From contig CADCXD010000009.1 in the NCBI GenBank assembly GCA_902806575.1, positions 1,178,001 through 1,242,000 of the forward strand: a DNA stretch of 64,000 nt, in the 5' to 3' direction. Under the pieces are notes generated by a model, which was not told the origin of the DNA, did not search any database, and worked only from the letters and a program-made list of their open reading frames with translations. How positions within the stretch are numbered: position 1 is the first letter of the stretch; each line of letters begins with the position of its first letter. Positions 22,330 through 33,659 of the stretch are shown piece after piece. Source of the stretch: Jackrogersella multiformis (lineage: Eukaryota; Ascomycota; Sordariomycetes; Xylariales; Hypoxylaceae). Both the position numbers and the translations under genes were made by a program.

Positions 22330-24405
22330 ATGGCTGCAAATCAGTCACCCGGAAGGCCTACTTCGCCAGAAGACGACGTCGACAGCTTTCCGACTCATTT
22401 GTTCCCCGCCGGCCCTCCGAGTATCATCTCGTCACGAATGACCGACATCGCGTCTGAAGATGGCGACGGAGCCGCCCAAGAGCAGACCAAGACAAACACG
22501 AGCCAGAGGAGGAGTATCCGTGCTACGGAGTCGCGCCCTGGAACCGCGAGGACTGGCATGTCTTCCTCGCGCGGTGCTTGGTCGCAAGGAACTCCCATGA
22601 GAAAGGCGTTGCAAAGAGGAAGCATAAGCGGTAGCATTAATAGCGGTCGCCCACCCAGTTCCACCAGCCGAAGTCATGTTCCCTTGGCTTCACATGCTTT
22701 CTTTCATCCCATGAGCTCTCAGAAGTTGCAGGCCCAACGAGGCGCATCGCGTCCTACTACCGGTATCCAAATCCGGCAGAGCATCGAAGATATGCCGGAT
22801 GAGGATCACTCTCATATCGCACCACAGGGTACCACTACCATACCCACACAGGGTGCTACCGTATCAAGACCTGTAGCTCGCCTGGTCCGGCACATGACTG
22901 ATGAAGGCGACATTCAACCGCCTCCTTCTAGGGGTACCGATACCGAACCCTACGATCGTATCACTGCTACCACGAGTCCGACTCGCGGTCACTATCCTAC
23001 AGGTAGCGTCAGTGACAGCGTGCGCCCCTTGCAACGTAAGAAGGCTGAGGAGAAAGGTCTAAACCTGGATGTTGGCAAGTCTAGGACCTACAAGGGCAGT
23101 GGGAACCTACCGAGCCCTATAAGGTCGCCACGATCTTTCAGATCAAGCCTCTTCTTGCCAGCTAAGGGTGAATCCACGGCCACCCCCGCTAATCGCAACA
23201 CGCACGGTGCCGAGAAGCTGTCTTCCGGGGCGTCATCTCCCCGATTCACCCCTTCTGCCGCTAACACCCCCGTCGCGAAGACCAAGGTAGCCAAGGAGAA
23301 GACGCCAGGTTATGGCTATAACCATGAGTATTTTGAGGGCAACACTGTGTTCTGCGCTGGAGGCCGTCTGCAAAATACGCGCCACCGACCCATCAATATT
23401 GCGACGGGCTTTTTGGTTGTCTTGCCTGCTGTACTATTCTTCGCATTTTCCGCCTCCTACCTATGGCACCACGTTTCGCCTGTCGTCCCTATCCTCTTTG
23501 CCTATTTGTTCTATATCTGTATCTCGTCTTTCCTGCACGCGTCAGGCTCAGACCCGGGGGTGAGTGGAGACAATATAGTGATAGCCTCTTCACAGCAATA
23601 CTAACGCCTTGTCCAGATCTTACCTCGAAATATACATCAGTTTCCACCGGTGGATGAACATGAGGATCCCTTGCGTTTGGCCCCCCCAACGAATGACTGG
23701 ACTCTGATCAAATCGGCCGAATCGACCACTGCAGCAATGGAAGTGCCAACGAAGTATTGCAAAACCTGTAATATATGGCGTCCTCCTCGAGCTCATCATT
23801 GCCGATTATGTGACAACTGCGTCGAAACACAAGACCATCACTGCGTTTGGATTAATAACTGTGTCGGGAGACGCAACTACCGTTATTTTTTTACTTTTCT
23901 GACTTCGGCTACCATCCTCTCAATCTATCTAGTCGCAGCATCGCTTGCGCAAGTGCTAGTCTTCTCAAATCTGGAAAATGTTTCCTTCGGAGAAGCTGTT
24001 AGCCATTTCCGGGTTCCCTTCGCTATGGTGATCTACGGAATCTTGGGCTTCATGTATCCGGCCGCTTTGTTGGGGTACCACCTCTTCCTCATTGCCCGAG
24101 GCGAAACGACCAGAGAGTTCCTCAACTCACACAAGTTCTTAAAAAAGGATCGGTATCGAGCCTTCACCCAAGGTAGCATGTGGAAGAACTGGATTGTTGT
24201 CTTGTGCCGGCCGCGGCCGTCGACGTACTACCGTTTCAAATATCGGTTTGAAGAAGGGGACCAGCGATTCGGGGAGCGCCGAAATCAACAAAAGAACAAT
24301 TCTTCCGGAGATGGGCAGGATATGGAGATGCAAAACGTACGAGCTCCCACCACCGGCTTTCAAGGACCTACCGCTCTGCGCAACCTTACATCTAGTACAC
24401 GATGA
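22330..24405 (+). CDS. ERF2: palmitoyltransferase ERF2 (DHHC family)
   Basis: Erf2 attaches palmitate to cysteines of Ras-type proteins at the ER/Golgi membrane. The exons are 22330..23559 and 23617..24405 (57-bp intron, GTGAGT..GTCCAG), giving 672 residues. The first 330 residues are disordered and rich in Ser/Thr/Pro/Arg. Two membrane helices follow (FLVVLPAVLFFAF; VPILFAYLFYICI, about residues 355-400), then the motif SDPG. The Cys-rich domain spans about 455-505 with C-x2-C pairs, HHCRLCDNCV and catalytic DHHC at 483-486, then WINNCVGRRNYRYFF. Two further helices follow (ATILSIYLVAASLAQ; VIYGILGFMYPAALLG), a TTREF motif after the last helix, and a polar C-terminus. The layout is typical of fungal Erf2, with a long N-terminal extension. 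A cofactor Erf4 is not in the window. Confidence 0.92.
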
Positions 24406-25316
24406 ATACCGTGTCCGCCTATTCACTGTAATCCGCTGGTGACCGGCGGGCGGCCTTGGTTACCGGATACCCGTTTTCAAGTCATGTCTTCTAATAACAT
24501 GTAAACTCCGACACTCAATTTGCTATTTCGTACGACTACCCTTCTTCGACCCAATGGAGGCAGGTGAAATCGTGGCGCACTAGGCGTTTGGTGATGAATC
24601 TTTTGATAAGACCAGAAATTTACGACATTAGGGGGTTAGAAAGAGATGGACGGGAGTGTCCAAATGATGCTAAAGGGGGAGTAGGGGAGTGTTTGCTACT
24701 GATTATATTGGAGATATGGCTCGCCCAAACGGTAGAGCGTTAATACCCTAGTTTAATCTCGGAAGCGATTAGTCGCAAGTGCTATATGAGGTACATGAGA
24801 GTCGACTACACATCATCAGTCCAAAATATGCAACGGTAAAAACCAGATACGAAGTCTATGTCTGTTGCTTCTTCGAGCGTATTATCTTTTTTATATACCG
24901 TTTAGTGTACCCTACCTAGTGTATTGTATGCAGGTACCTGGGTAGTAAGATCCATCTATCGAGTTGTATATTACATGGTCCGTGCTCAATGGATAGGTAG
25001 GTACCTACCTAGGTACATTATATTCGCCCTACTTACTCCACTCTTCGGTCTACCTACCTTAGGTATGTAGGTACCTAATGTATCACTATAGTGTACCTGT
25101 GTAACTATTAACTACCTACCTAGATTAGGAAGCTAGGAGTTAATACTGTACTTATTTAGTTATGGACCTTGGAACTTTTAGCTGCTTCTCTCGTGATAAA
25201 ATTTTACTCTTTTCTACCTACTTTTTACTCCCGTCGTTCTCCGAGTTGTATATTTTTGTTTTTTTTTTAATCTATTGCTTAGATTATTTTCCCATTTCGA
25301 CCAGGAAGTATCGAAG
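24406..25316. other. intergenic region with palindrome cluster
   Basis: This 911-bp gap has no supported gene. The palindrome cluster sits at about 24910-25130. The last 120 bp include a TTTTTTTTTAA stretch and are probably the promoter of the symporter gene. Confidence 0.5.
24910..25130. repeat. cluster of CCTA/TAGG palindromes
   Basis: Copies include GGTAGGTACCTACCTAGGTAC, TACCTACCTTAGGTATG and TACCTACCTAG, within about 220 bp upstream of the symporter gene. Confidence 0.8.
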
Positions 25317-27680
25317 ATGGGTCAACCATCGTTTGAAGCTTCGAATGCCATTATATACGTCACCTATGGCGCCTTTCTGTACGCTTCGAATGAGTTCACT
25401 CTTCCTCCTGATATCGCCTAACCGTGAATATATATATAGCTTATTAGGGACCGGCTTGGCCTGGAAGATGAGAAACCAGTCAAAAGCCGAATTCCTCTCG
25501 GGAAACAGGACTCAGACTGGTTAGAAATCCAAACGAGAGCCAGATAGACGTGCTGACACCCTTCGCGGCCGTTTAACTACCTTCGTGATCCGCCCTTCCT
25601 TTCATAATATCATCATATCAAAATATCAAAATATCATCGTATCATTGTATCAAAATATTAACCAGTACTGACATTCTCTGCAGCTTTTCCTTTGGCCCTC
25701 AACTTCATCGCTGCTGGTGAGTAAGAAAATCGATGTGGTGGGCTTTGGCAAATAGCCTGCCTGCCTTCTTGTGATCAAGAGCGGTAGCACCATTATTTCA
25801 ATCCAACCGCTATTCTCTCGCGTCGCAGCATGCGTCAGAGAAACGTCCAAACCCGCTTGGCGTTGCTAGTGCACCTAAAGGGCCTCGAAACTAGAGTATG
25901 AGTTGCATAACTGATAAGTAGGTTTGTACCCATGTATTACAAATCTTCTCCCTCCGTCGCGCTCCTCTAGAGTCTGCTATAGAGGGTAGGTAGATTGTGG
26001 CTCACTACGGGCGCTGAATTGAAGCTGCTCTCTTGGATCCAACCTTGCACTTCTGTCGCTAGAGATTTGCGAGGAGATCCCCTGAGATTCTGTGGAAATG
26101 AAGCTGAGACTGTACCGTAATTACTCGATCAAGTTAATGCTTGCGTGGGAAACGTGCTGCCGCTCCGATCCCCCCTCCCCCCTTTCATCGTCCGGACATG
26201 CTGACATCGTTACTAAATTTCAGCTATGGGTTCGGGAATTTTGTTCTCTTACCCTCAGCTGGCTACTCTTGCTGGCCTCCAGGGAGTCATTGTCTATGCC
26301 ATCGCATCGGCCTGTCCACTATTGATATTCGCCATTTTTGCCCCTATTATCCGCGGCAAGTGCCCTGAAGGCTTCGTACTCACAGAATGGACGAGGCAGC
26401 GATATGGTATAGCGACGGCACTTTATCTAGGTGCTCTGACCCTCCTTACCCTGTTTTTATACATGGTCGCCGAGCTCTCTGCGATAGGTCAAGTTGTCGA
26501 GGCATTGACCGGGCTGGACGGCCTCCCTATTGTTATCGTCGAGTGCGTCGTGACAACTATCTATACCTGTGAGCCACTCTTTTCTCATCAAGCCGTGATA
26601 AATGCGTTTCAATTCACTGACAATAACATGCTAGCCCTCGGAGGGTTCAAGATCTCCTTCATCACCGACAACATTCAGGGCGCCATGATCTGCTGCCTGA
26701 TTCTCATAGCTACCATCACCATCGGTGCTAAAACAGAGATTAAGCGGGAGCTGGTTATCGATTCTGGACTGCTAAACTCTAGTCTCTTGGGGTGGCAGCT
26801 TGTATATATATTGCCTGTCGCTATCCTGACGAATGACTTCTTCCTCGCTAATTACTGGCTGCGTGCTTTCGCGTCCAAGACAGACAGGGATCTTTGGATT
26901 GGAATCTCGGCAGCTATGGTCGTCATTCTGATTATCTTGACGTTGGTTGGCTGCACTGGCCTGATCGCCGTGTGGTCGGGTGCGTTCCCTCCTGACGGTG
27001 ACGGGTCTGTTGCTTTCTTTCTGTTGCTCGAACAGTTGCCTAATTGGGTTGTGGGAATTGTCATTGTCATGTCAGTTTGCCTAAGCACTGCAGCCTTTGA
27101 CAGCTTACAATCCGCCATGGTATCATCCGCTTCCAACGATGTGTTTCGCAATCGTCTAAATATCTGGTGGATTCGTGGCGCCGTTGTGCTGGTTATAATC
27201 CCAGTCGTAGTGCTCGCGCTGAAGGCGCCGAGTATCTTACAAATCTACCTGATTTCCGACCTTCTGTCCGCTGCTACGATCCCGGTGCTTATGCTCGGTT
27301 TATCGGAACGCTTCTACTGGTGGCGGGGCTTCGAAGTCTTGGTCGGAGGGCTGGGTGGGATATTGACTGTTTTCATCTTCGGAACTATATACTACGGCGA
27401 TGCCCAACTGGGCGCCGAGCTCATCCTCCTAGAGCAAGGACTGTACACCGACGACTGGGGTGCGTTTGGAGCTTTTGTCGCAGCGCCGGTTGGCGGGTTG
27501 CTCTGGGGTTTCGGTGCTCTGGCATTGAGATTAACAGTTCAGTTCATCCAATCTAAGGTGCGAGGCACTCGATTCGATGCTCTGGATCGCCCTGCTATAG
27601 TGCCACTGGAAGATTCCGACGCCTTGGCATCGGCAAGTGAAGAGGTGACTACTTCCAAATTCACTGGCAAGTTTTTCTAG
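25317..27680 (+). CDS. sodium/solute symporter family transporter (urea-transporter-like)
   Basis: The exons are 25317..25378, 25440..25519, 25684..25716, 26224..26568 and 26635..27680, giving 521 residues. Only the last two exons make an obvious ORF. The upstream exons were found from the family block YVTYGAFLLLGTGLAWK, then AEFLSGNRTQTAFPLALN, then AAAMGSGILFSYPQ; each of these blocks crosses a splice junction in frame. Further landmarks are CPEGFVLTEW, IYTSLGGFKISFITDNIQGA, GWQLVYILPVAILTNDFF, and FDSLQSAMVSSASND. About 13 hydrophobic helices are visible. The family couples solute uptake to an ion gradient at the plasma membrane. Fungal members are often annotated as urea transporters, but this one is shorter than Dur3 and the substrate is not assigned. 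Intron 3 is unusually long (507 bp); intron 4 is 66 bp with no in-frame stop. Confidence 0.85.
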
Positions 27681-28055
27681 ACTGTGCCATGTGTTGGAGG
27701 GCGGCGAGAAACAAAAGGAGAAGGGAGATACGAGGCTAGTTGACGTTCAATTCAAGAAAGGGGGGATTGAAACGGGGATGAAGAGCAGGGTGGAGAACTG
27801 GTCTGGGGTTAGAGTGATCGAGAAGGTATTTCGTCAAGGGAGGGTGATGAATATACCGTACCAATGTTGACAAGGGGCTATGGCGAAGGGATGTAAGGTT
27901 GTTGAACAGATACATAAGTCAAAAGTAGCTTGTTAAATATCTAGATGCCCAGGACAAGCATGAGGCGACATTATTCATCGGGGTCCATTATATACAGCTT
28001 TGGTACAAGCGTATGATACAAGTTTATTTTCTTCGTTCGTCGACTCCACGTGTTG
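27681..28055. other. convergent intergenic region
   Basis: This 375-bp gap between convergent genes should hold both 3' UTRs. It is purine-rich on the plus strand from 27700 to 27880. No gene is seen. Confidence 0.5.
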
Positions 28056-29096
28056 CTATGCATTCTTTGCCTGGGCGGCTATGAGAGCCCGCATGTTAAT
28101 TACTTCTGCGAGAAAACTTTCGTATGTGGACTCGGGCAACGTGCCCCAGATCTTCCACTCCCCGCTCTCGTACGTCTTGTTATTTACGATAGCCTGCAAG
28201 ACGATGTGCTCAGTCATGTGGCGCACGCGCTCGCTCCCGGCGATTTTGACGCCGCCATTGCTGTCGTCGTAGCGTGCTATGCGCTGCACGCTGGCGATGC
28301 TCACGACGGCCTGTTTGATCATCCTCATCTTGCCCTCTTGCAGTGGCTGGTAGCCAACCTTCCAGTCAGCCACCCGCGGGTAGCGCCACTTATGCTCGTA
28401 GCGGACGAGCTCCCAATCGGCACGCATGCCCCTCGGGCGGTTGTCGATGATGCTGGCGAGGGTTTGGTACAGCTCGGGGGTGCAGATGCTCCGCAGAGTA
28501 TCCTTGTCGCCGGCGGCCACGGCCTCGGACATGCAGATGTGCAGAGCCTTCGCGCTCGGCACAGCGGCAGACCTGTTCAGCTTGAAGAGCGGTTTACTCA
28601 TAAGGGTGGTCGGCTGCGACAATATTTTCACCGAAATGATCTCCCAAAGATCCTGGAGTCGGCATTTCAGATGCAGCAATAGCATGTGGGCGAACTTCTT
28701 CGGGTGGCGCGGATATCGCCAGAGAGGAGGGGCTATCAAGGTATCTATAAACGCAAGGCAGTGAAAGCGGCCTCGGTTAGCCATTGTCGCATTGCGAAGT
28801 AGGTATGTATAATGCATATGCTGTATGTATATGATATGATCGGATTCCTGAAATAACTAACTGGGGAGTAATAGGGTTATGTTGTCCTTCATTATTTGCA
28901 TGTTGTCAGATTTGTTCGAAGTCTTGTAATGTCCTAAATTCGCCTTCCTGAACACTTTCGTATTTGTTTTGGCATATGGCCGTGGCGACGTTGTACTGAA
29001 GCCGCGGCTGCTAAGACCAAGGAGGATGGGAGATGGTGCTCGCGGCTGTAAGGAGGAGATCAGCCACGGTCGTGACATGCGCATTAGGTCGGCCAT
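28056..29096 (-). CDS. mitochondrial ribosomal protein mL45 / MBA1-like
   Basis: MBA1/mL45 proteins have a Tim44-like fold and hold the mitoribosome at the inner membrane for co-translational insertion. The model is complement(28056..28744, 28862..29096) with a 117-bp intron (GTTAGT..TTATAG), 307 residues. The start at 29096 sits in CACCATGG; another Met at 29141 would add 15 residues. The N-terminus is a presequence (Arg/Ser-rich, SSRGFSTTSPRP). The domain begins at about residue 77 with NTLIAPPLWRYPRHP and shows SEAVAAGDKDTLRSICTPELY, the basic WELVRYEHKWRYPRV, and VQRIARYDD, ending KIWGTLPESTYESFLAE. Domain naming rests on recognition of the Tim44-like pattern; choosing between the names MBA1 and mL45 needs a search. 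Confidence 0.82.
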
Positions 29097-29894
29097 GGTG
29101 TCGGGCGTTGTTATATCGTAGATTCTGTAGAGGCGGCGCATGAGGAGGACCGAGGCCTATCAATGAGCTCTCTCGAACTTCTCGAAGGTTGGATTTACCA
29201 CGACAACATTGAGTTCCTTATTTTGCGGATAGCAACTTGTTGGCTAGTTGCTACGGACCGCGAGTTACCAGACGAACACCAGACTAGCGGGAAAGATATT
29301 GAGAGATATAGAAATTGTATAAACTAGGTAGATAGGTAGTAGGTATGTAGATAGATGGATTTCGTTCAATAAAAAACTTTAGGTGGGTCTCAGTCTAAGT
29401 GTAGGTACCTAGTGTACCTACCTAGGTAGGTAGAGTTCGCAAGGTAGCTAATAGAGCTAACCGTTATGGGTTAGTTAACCCTTGGGGTATGGGATGTGAG
29501 TGAGGGGCACTTACTCTGCCATGTAAGTTTGCCCCGTTGCGTTGCCCGTGCTCGCCTTCCCTATCTGATACCAGGTACGTCCATTAGAATTTAAAGGGGT
29601 GCTACGTAGTAATATGACCTCACGGCCACATTGCTCATTACTGTAATCCTACCCAGGTACATTCTATTTCTATTTCTACTTACACCTAATACCTACCTAA
29701 TACTTCTTACTCTTATACCTACCTCACAAATACCTACCTAACCTAGGTATATACCTAAGATATAATATATAACTTGAACTATATTCCCTAATATATATAT
29801 ATATATATATATACCTAGTATACATGTATGTGCGACACCGATATTCCTAAATTCGTCTTCTCTTTTACTTCTATCCGATCAACAACTACTTCCT
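29097..29894. promoter_or_regulatory. divergent promoter region, mL45 / EOS1
   Basis: This is an A+T-rich region between divergent genes. CCTA/TAGG palindromes lie at about 29319-29434 (GTACCTACCTAGGTAGGTAG) and 29660-29755. A TA microsatellite of about 22 bp is at 29790-29812. Confidence 0.5.
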
Positions 29895-29996
29895 ATGGCC
29901 AACTCGACCCGACGACGAGCAATTGACCAGACGCAGCAAACATCTGGTGCGGCCATACCTACCATCTACTCGAGTCAAATCCGGGAGGCCCCTTGA
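29895..29996 (+). promoter_or_regulatory. in-frame upstream ORF directly before EOS1
   Basis: An ATG at 29895 opens a 33-codon frame (MANSTRRRAIDQ... to ..SSQIREAP) that ends in TGA at 29994-29996. The next codon, in the same frame, is the ATG I assign as the EOS1 start. No intron with matching phase removes the stop. It may be a regulatory upstream ORF, a stop-codon variant of a longer N-terminus, or a sequence error. Confidence 0.5.
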
Positions 29997-30820
29997 ATGG
30001 CAAAACCACCGCCGTCCTCCTCATCTTCCCTCCCCTCCAGCTCCAGCAATGGCATCGGCAAATCCCAAACCCCCGTCGTAGCCGTTTCTCTTCTGCAGCC
30101 TCGTGTTGCTGTCGCCCTCGGTGTTCCTAAGCGTTGGCACCACACTCTCTCAGCCTGTCGTTTGCTCTCCATCGTGCCTCCTATTTTCTGGGGCATACGC
30201 TTTACCCTGCGCTTTCTCCTGGCCGATTTGCTACGCCTATCCGATCATCGAGACCATGGCCGTGATACTACTGCTTTCACCCTGAGGTTGACCGAGACGA
30301 CCCTGGCCATCATATGGGTATGTTATTCCTTCGGCGTTGCCCTTGTTCCGGTCATGCTGATATTTGCTAGTGTTGCGCCTCGGCATATCTCGCCTTCTTC
30401 TTCACCGACTGCCTCATGTCGCGGTGGCTCATCAACTACACCCCGCAAGCGACAGTCGTGCGCCTTTTCACTATCAGCTGTGCCTTTGCCTACCTGACCT
30501 CGTGGACCGTATATTTGACAGGCGGCTCCCAGGATCCCGGCCTACTGTTGCCATCTTGGGTCGGTATTGCTACCATACTGACGACCTGCTACCACTTCAC
30601 CCAGCGAAAGATCAAGATTCGGAAGGAGACTTTTGCCAGCATCAGCGTCTTCTCCATCGCGAGCTTCATCAGCATGGTTGCCTTGCTGTTACACTCGCAT
30701 TCTACCAGGGTTGGATATCAGAATGTACCTTTGGTTGCCCTTGCTAAGCAAGCGTCCCATATCGCATGCCAAATTCTTCTTCGTGTTCTTGGCGTGACTA
30801 GAGACATGGACGGGTTATGA
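29997..30820 (+). CDS. EOS1: EOS1-type N-glycosylation protein
   Basis: Eos1 is an ER multi-pass membrane protein linked to N-glycosylation and stress tolerance in yeast. The exons are 29997..30317 and 30371..30820 (53-bp intron, GTATGT..TGCTAG), giving 256 residues. The first 30 residues are Ser/Pro-rich. The conserved part starts LQPRVAVALGVPKRWH, then LSACRLLSIVPPIFWG, the junction peptide ETTLAIIW/CCASAYLAFFFTDCL, MSRWLINYTPQATVVRL, YLTSWTVYLTGGSQDPGLL and HFTQRKIKIRKETFASISVF. Four hydrophobic helices are evident. The end (LLRVLGVTRDMDGL) is variable. The upstream in-frame stop codon raises a question about the true N-terminus. Confidence 0.85.
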
Positions 30821-31600
30821 TGCGGAACCCCCTCGACTGGCCCAGACGTGTTTGGCCTATTAACCGTTGTTAGCAGCGGGCATTCGAGATTTGGGTTTTA
30901 TTTGGCCGGAGAAGTGGTCTTAAGTGGTCTTGGGTACGATGAAAGTGCTATAGGTTAGACAATAAGGTATCCTTTTATTATGGTGCCTCTATCCCGAAGT
31001 TATTCTCGTCCTTAGATGCCTGTGCAACTGCAATTCAACTGGAGGAGAAGTGACCAGTGCGTATTGTCCTTGACCGTATCTATTTCATTATTCGTTTGTG
31101 AAGCTGAACTATACGCTGTCTCTTCGGCGCGTGACCATATATTACATAAGCTACAAAACCACATATTAATATCTGTGTTCTAGTCAGGAAGCCGACTTTA
31201 GCCATAATCCTACTATATTAAGATTCAATATATTTATTCTATCGAGCCGTACCGCTCGATACTACAGCTATCTTATATGCTAAATCAAGACAATCAATTT
31301 CTAAATCGAGACGATTAATTTCTAAGTCTTCAGGGATTCCAACCAGGAAAAGGCCGATACCGGTGGCTTTCCGTGTGCCGCTACTACCTGCTATTAATTT
31401 TGAACCTTTTCAACATTGGAAGGCACTCGGCACTGCCATCCTTCTGACTTCCAAGATACCTGTTACATGTACATGTACACAGGTAGGACAATACATACCT
31501 AAGGAACTTTAGGTACATTTCTCGAGGAGTACCTAGGTACTTGAGTCATCTTCACCACTCCATCATTGCGTATCTTTTATCTTCTATATCAGCTTCGGAA
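30821..31600. other. intergenic region before the GNAT gene
   Basis: This 780-bp gap has no supported gene. At 31283-31325 is a short duplicated segment (AATCAAGACAATCAATTTCTAA versus AATCGAGACGATTAATTTCTAA, written here only as its first and last parts). A short TACATGTACATGTACA palindrome occurs near 31463-31480, and CCTA/TAGG motifs at 31490-31535. Confidence 0.45.
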
Positions 31601-32104
31601 ATGGCAACGATTCGACCTCGGACCGATACAGATATCGGAGCATGTATTCGAGTGCTCCGTACTGTCCATGAGGCTGATGGGTATCCTGTGGATGGTGTTG
31701 AGGATCCCACTGTGTTCTTCACTAACAGCGAAACTGCCTGGGTTGCCGTGAACGACGGCACCGTCATTGGTCATATCGACATTACAAAAGCCGATTCCGA
31801 GAACGTTGCCGTTGCTCTGTGGTGGCAGCAGCACCCCGAGGATACACACGTCGCAGTTCTAGGGAGGCTCTTCGTCCACCCCGACAATCGTAAAGGTGGC
31901 GTGGCTAGCAAACTTATCGACACTGCCCTCGAGGAAGCACGGAGGAGCGGATGGAAACGCGTTGTTATGTTTGTCTTGACCAAGGACCGGAGTGCTATTC
32001 ACTTATACCGCAGGCTAGGTTGGCAGTGTTTTGGCACCACCGTCTATAAATGGGGCCAGCAAAACGAAATGGCTGCTCTATGCTTTGCGAGCCCGGTGTC
32101 GTGA
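31601..32104 (+). CDS. GNAT-family N-acetyltransferase
   Basis: GNAT enzymes transfer acetyl from acetyl-CoA to amines. The single exon encodes 167 residues from the first ATG at 31601; the frame is open further upstream but without ATG. The beginning MATIRPRTDTDIGACIRVL is the usual beta1-alpha1. The core motif A is VAVLGRLFVHPDNRKGGVASKLIDTA, about residues 92-117, carrying the acetyl-CoA pyrophosphate-binding R-K-G-G-V-A segment. AIHLYRRLGWQCFGTTVYKW closes the fold. Substrate is unknown; similar small fungal GNATs are often labelled as antibiotic or ribosomal-protein acetyltransferases, which is not supported here. Confidence 0.88.
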   Translation: MATIRPRTDTDIGACIRVLRTVHEADGYPVDGVEDPTVFFTNSETAWVAVNDGTVIGHIDITKADSENVAVALWWQQHPEDTHVAVLGRLFVHPDNRKGGVASKLIDTALEEARRSGWKRVVMFVLTKDRSAIHLYRRLGWQCFGTTVYKWGQQNEMAALCFASPVS

Positions 32105-32806
32105 ATATTATTTAGGCGCTATTGTTGTGTTGACATGGTTCTTGGATGGTATTTTGAAGCTGTTATCATAGGTTTTTTTTTTTTTTTTTTTTCCAAATTT
32201 TCTTTTTCCATTTAGTGAGTTGCCTGGCGAACCATGAGCATACCTACCTAGGTACCTACCTAAGGTTGGCAGATGGCCTCTTCTGTGACCTCTTCCACGA
32301 CCTCGGGGGTTACACTGGCTTTTGCGTTAGGAGGTGGTTGCTACCTAGGTACCTGAGGTACACTACCATGTAGGTAGTTGAGGAATTAACACTGGTAGGC
32401 ATTGCCAGGCAGCGCTCTTTGCAACGCTCTTTGCTTGTTTCCAAGGTTTTTTGCTTCCTTCCTTCTTAGAGACCCGTAGATTATTTCCTTCCTTACCTAG
32501 GTACGTCTATATAAGCTTCTATACTGTCCTCGCCTAGGTACCTACTGTCATCTACTTCTGACCCTAATTCTCAAGCCACGCCATCTTTTTTTCCCTTCTT
32601 TTATTTTCTTACAATTGTTATCTGTTCTTGTTCTTACAACTCCGTTCTTCCCTTCTATTGCACACCTCGACAGTTAGATAACGGCATGAATACCCCGAGT
32701 TTCCTTTGATCTACCTCGTTTCAATCACTAACAATCCAATCGTTGACATAGCCAACACTGTTCCATTAGTATACGATGCGCCTCTATTGCCCCTTTAGAC
32801 AGGTGT
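32105..32806. other. intergenic region with poly-T and palindromes
   Basis: This stretch contains a run of about 22 T at 32171-32192 and CCTA/TAGG palindromes at about 32240-32365 and 32495-32545. From 32550 to 32680 the DNA is pyrimidine-rich like a plus-strand promoter and 5' UTR, yet no plus-strand gene follows, only the broken minus-strand frame below. Confidence 0.5.
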
Positions 32807-33085
32807 TTATTTCAAGATGTCCTTCATCTGTTTCATTGCTAAGCTATTAGAAACTTCTGCTGTGCCCTCTTTGCCTATATACCTACTAATATACTGATAT
32901 ACCCCTTGTTTAGTTGTCAACTTTACATATCGCATCACGTCCGTGTCATCTATCTTCTTCACCCAACGAAGTCTATCACCCATCTGCTTACTAGAAGACA
33001 CGAGCTAGTTACCCAATATCTCTTCGTATAGCTCTTTACATCCTTTTCTCCAGTCCTCTCCAGCTACAAGTACCGGGGTTTCCAT
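32807..33085 (-). pseudogene. broken short ORF of unknown origin
   Basis: On the minus strand, ATG at 33085 opens 26 codons (METPVLVAGEDWRKG..), hits one TAG at 33005-33007, then continues in the same frame for 65 more codons (..KQMGDRLRWVKKIDD.. to ..MKQMKDILK) to TAA at 32807. The composition looks protein-like (alternating charged and hydrophobic residues) and has more A+T-ending codons than its neighbours. It may be a decayed fragment of a mobile element or captured gene, or chance. I do not recognise the sequence. An intron of reasonable size that would remove the stop was not found. Confidence 0.35.
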
Positions 33086-33659
33086 GACATGTTAAACAAC
33101 CTATTTATTTGCTTTGCTAATATCCGTATCACTTATCTCATCTTCTGGTTAGGCCTGATATGTTCAAATGGCTAATGATGCCGTTGCTATTAAAATCGTT
33201 GTTATATTATCCGTTGAACTTAGACTGGCATCATACACTTCACGTTGGATGACACGAGGTATGTACCACTTACAACAAACCTACAAGGTAGACATCGTTC
33301 AAAACACGTAATAGCAAACAAATCAACCTTGGTGATAAGACCTCAATTGACCATCTAATAATAGGTATAGGTACAAAAGGACGACTATGGCCAACTAACA
33401 CATAGTGCTAGTTAGACTGAATCTATCCTGGTCCATGTCCTAATTTTGAAAGCAGGCAATACTGCTTTTAGAAGGGAAAAGATTTGCATGGTCCTCAGCC
33501 GATGGCTAGTCAAATGCCACCTACAGGTCATGCCAACAACTCCTTTGTGAAGAATCGATGAGAATCGATGGGGATCAATGAACGCAAAGAGAATGCAACC
33601 ACCATCATGAAACCCGAATCGAGACAGCACCGCGTACGGGCTCGGTAGAGCCTCGTTGC
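33086..33659. other. intergenic, 3' side of the three-RRM gene
   Basis: No gene is supported in this stretch. It should include the 3' UTR of the minus-strand RNA-binding protein gene. Confidence 0.45.

Noticed and set aside
26226..27680. Interpretation of the symporter as a 5'-truncated pseudogene
   Set aside because: Three small upstream exons restoring the conserved N-terminal blocks were found, each with matching phase and GT..AG ends.
28050..28682. 210-codon plus-strand ORF opposite mL45/MBA1
   Set aside because: The minus strand encodes the recognisable Tim44-like protein with a presequence and a valid splice; the plus frame is its shadow.
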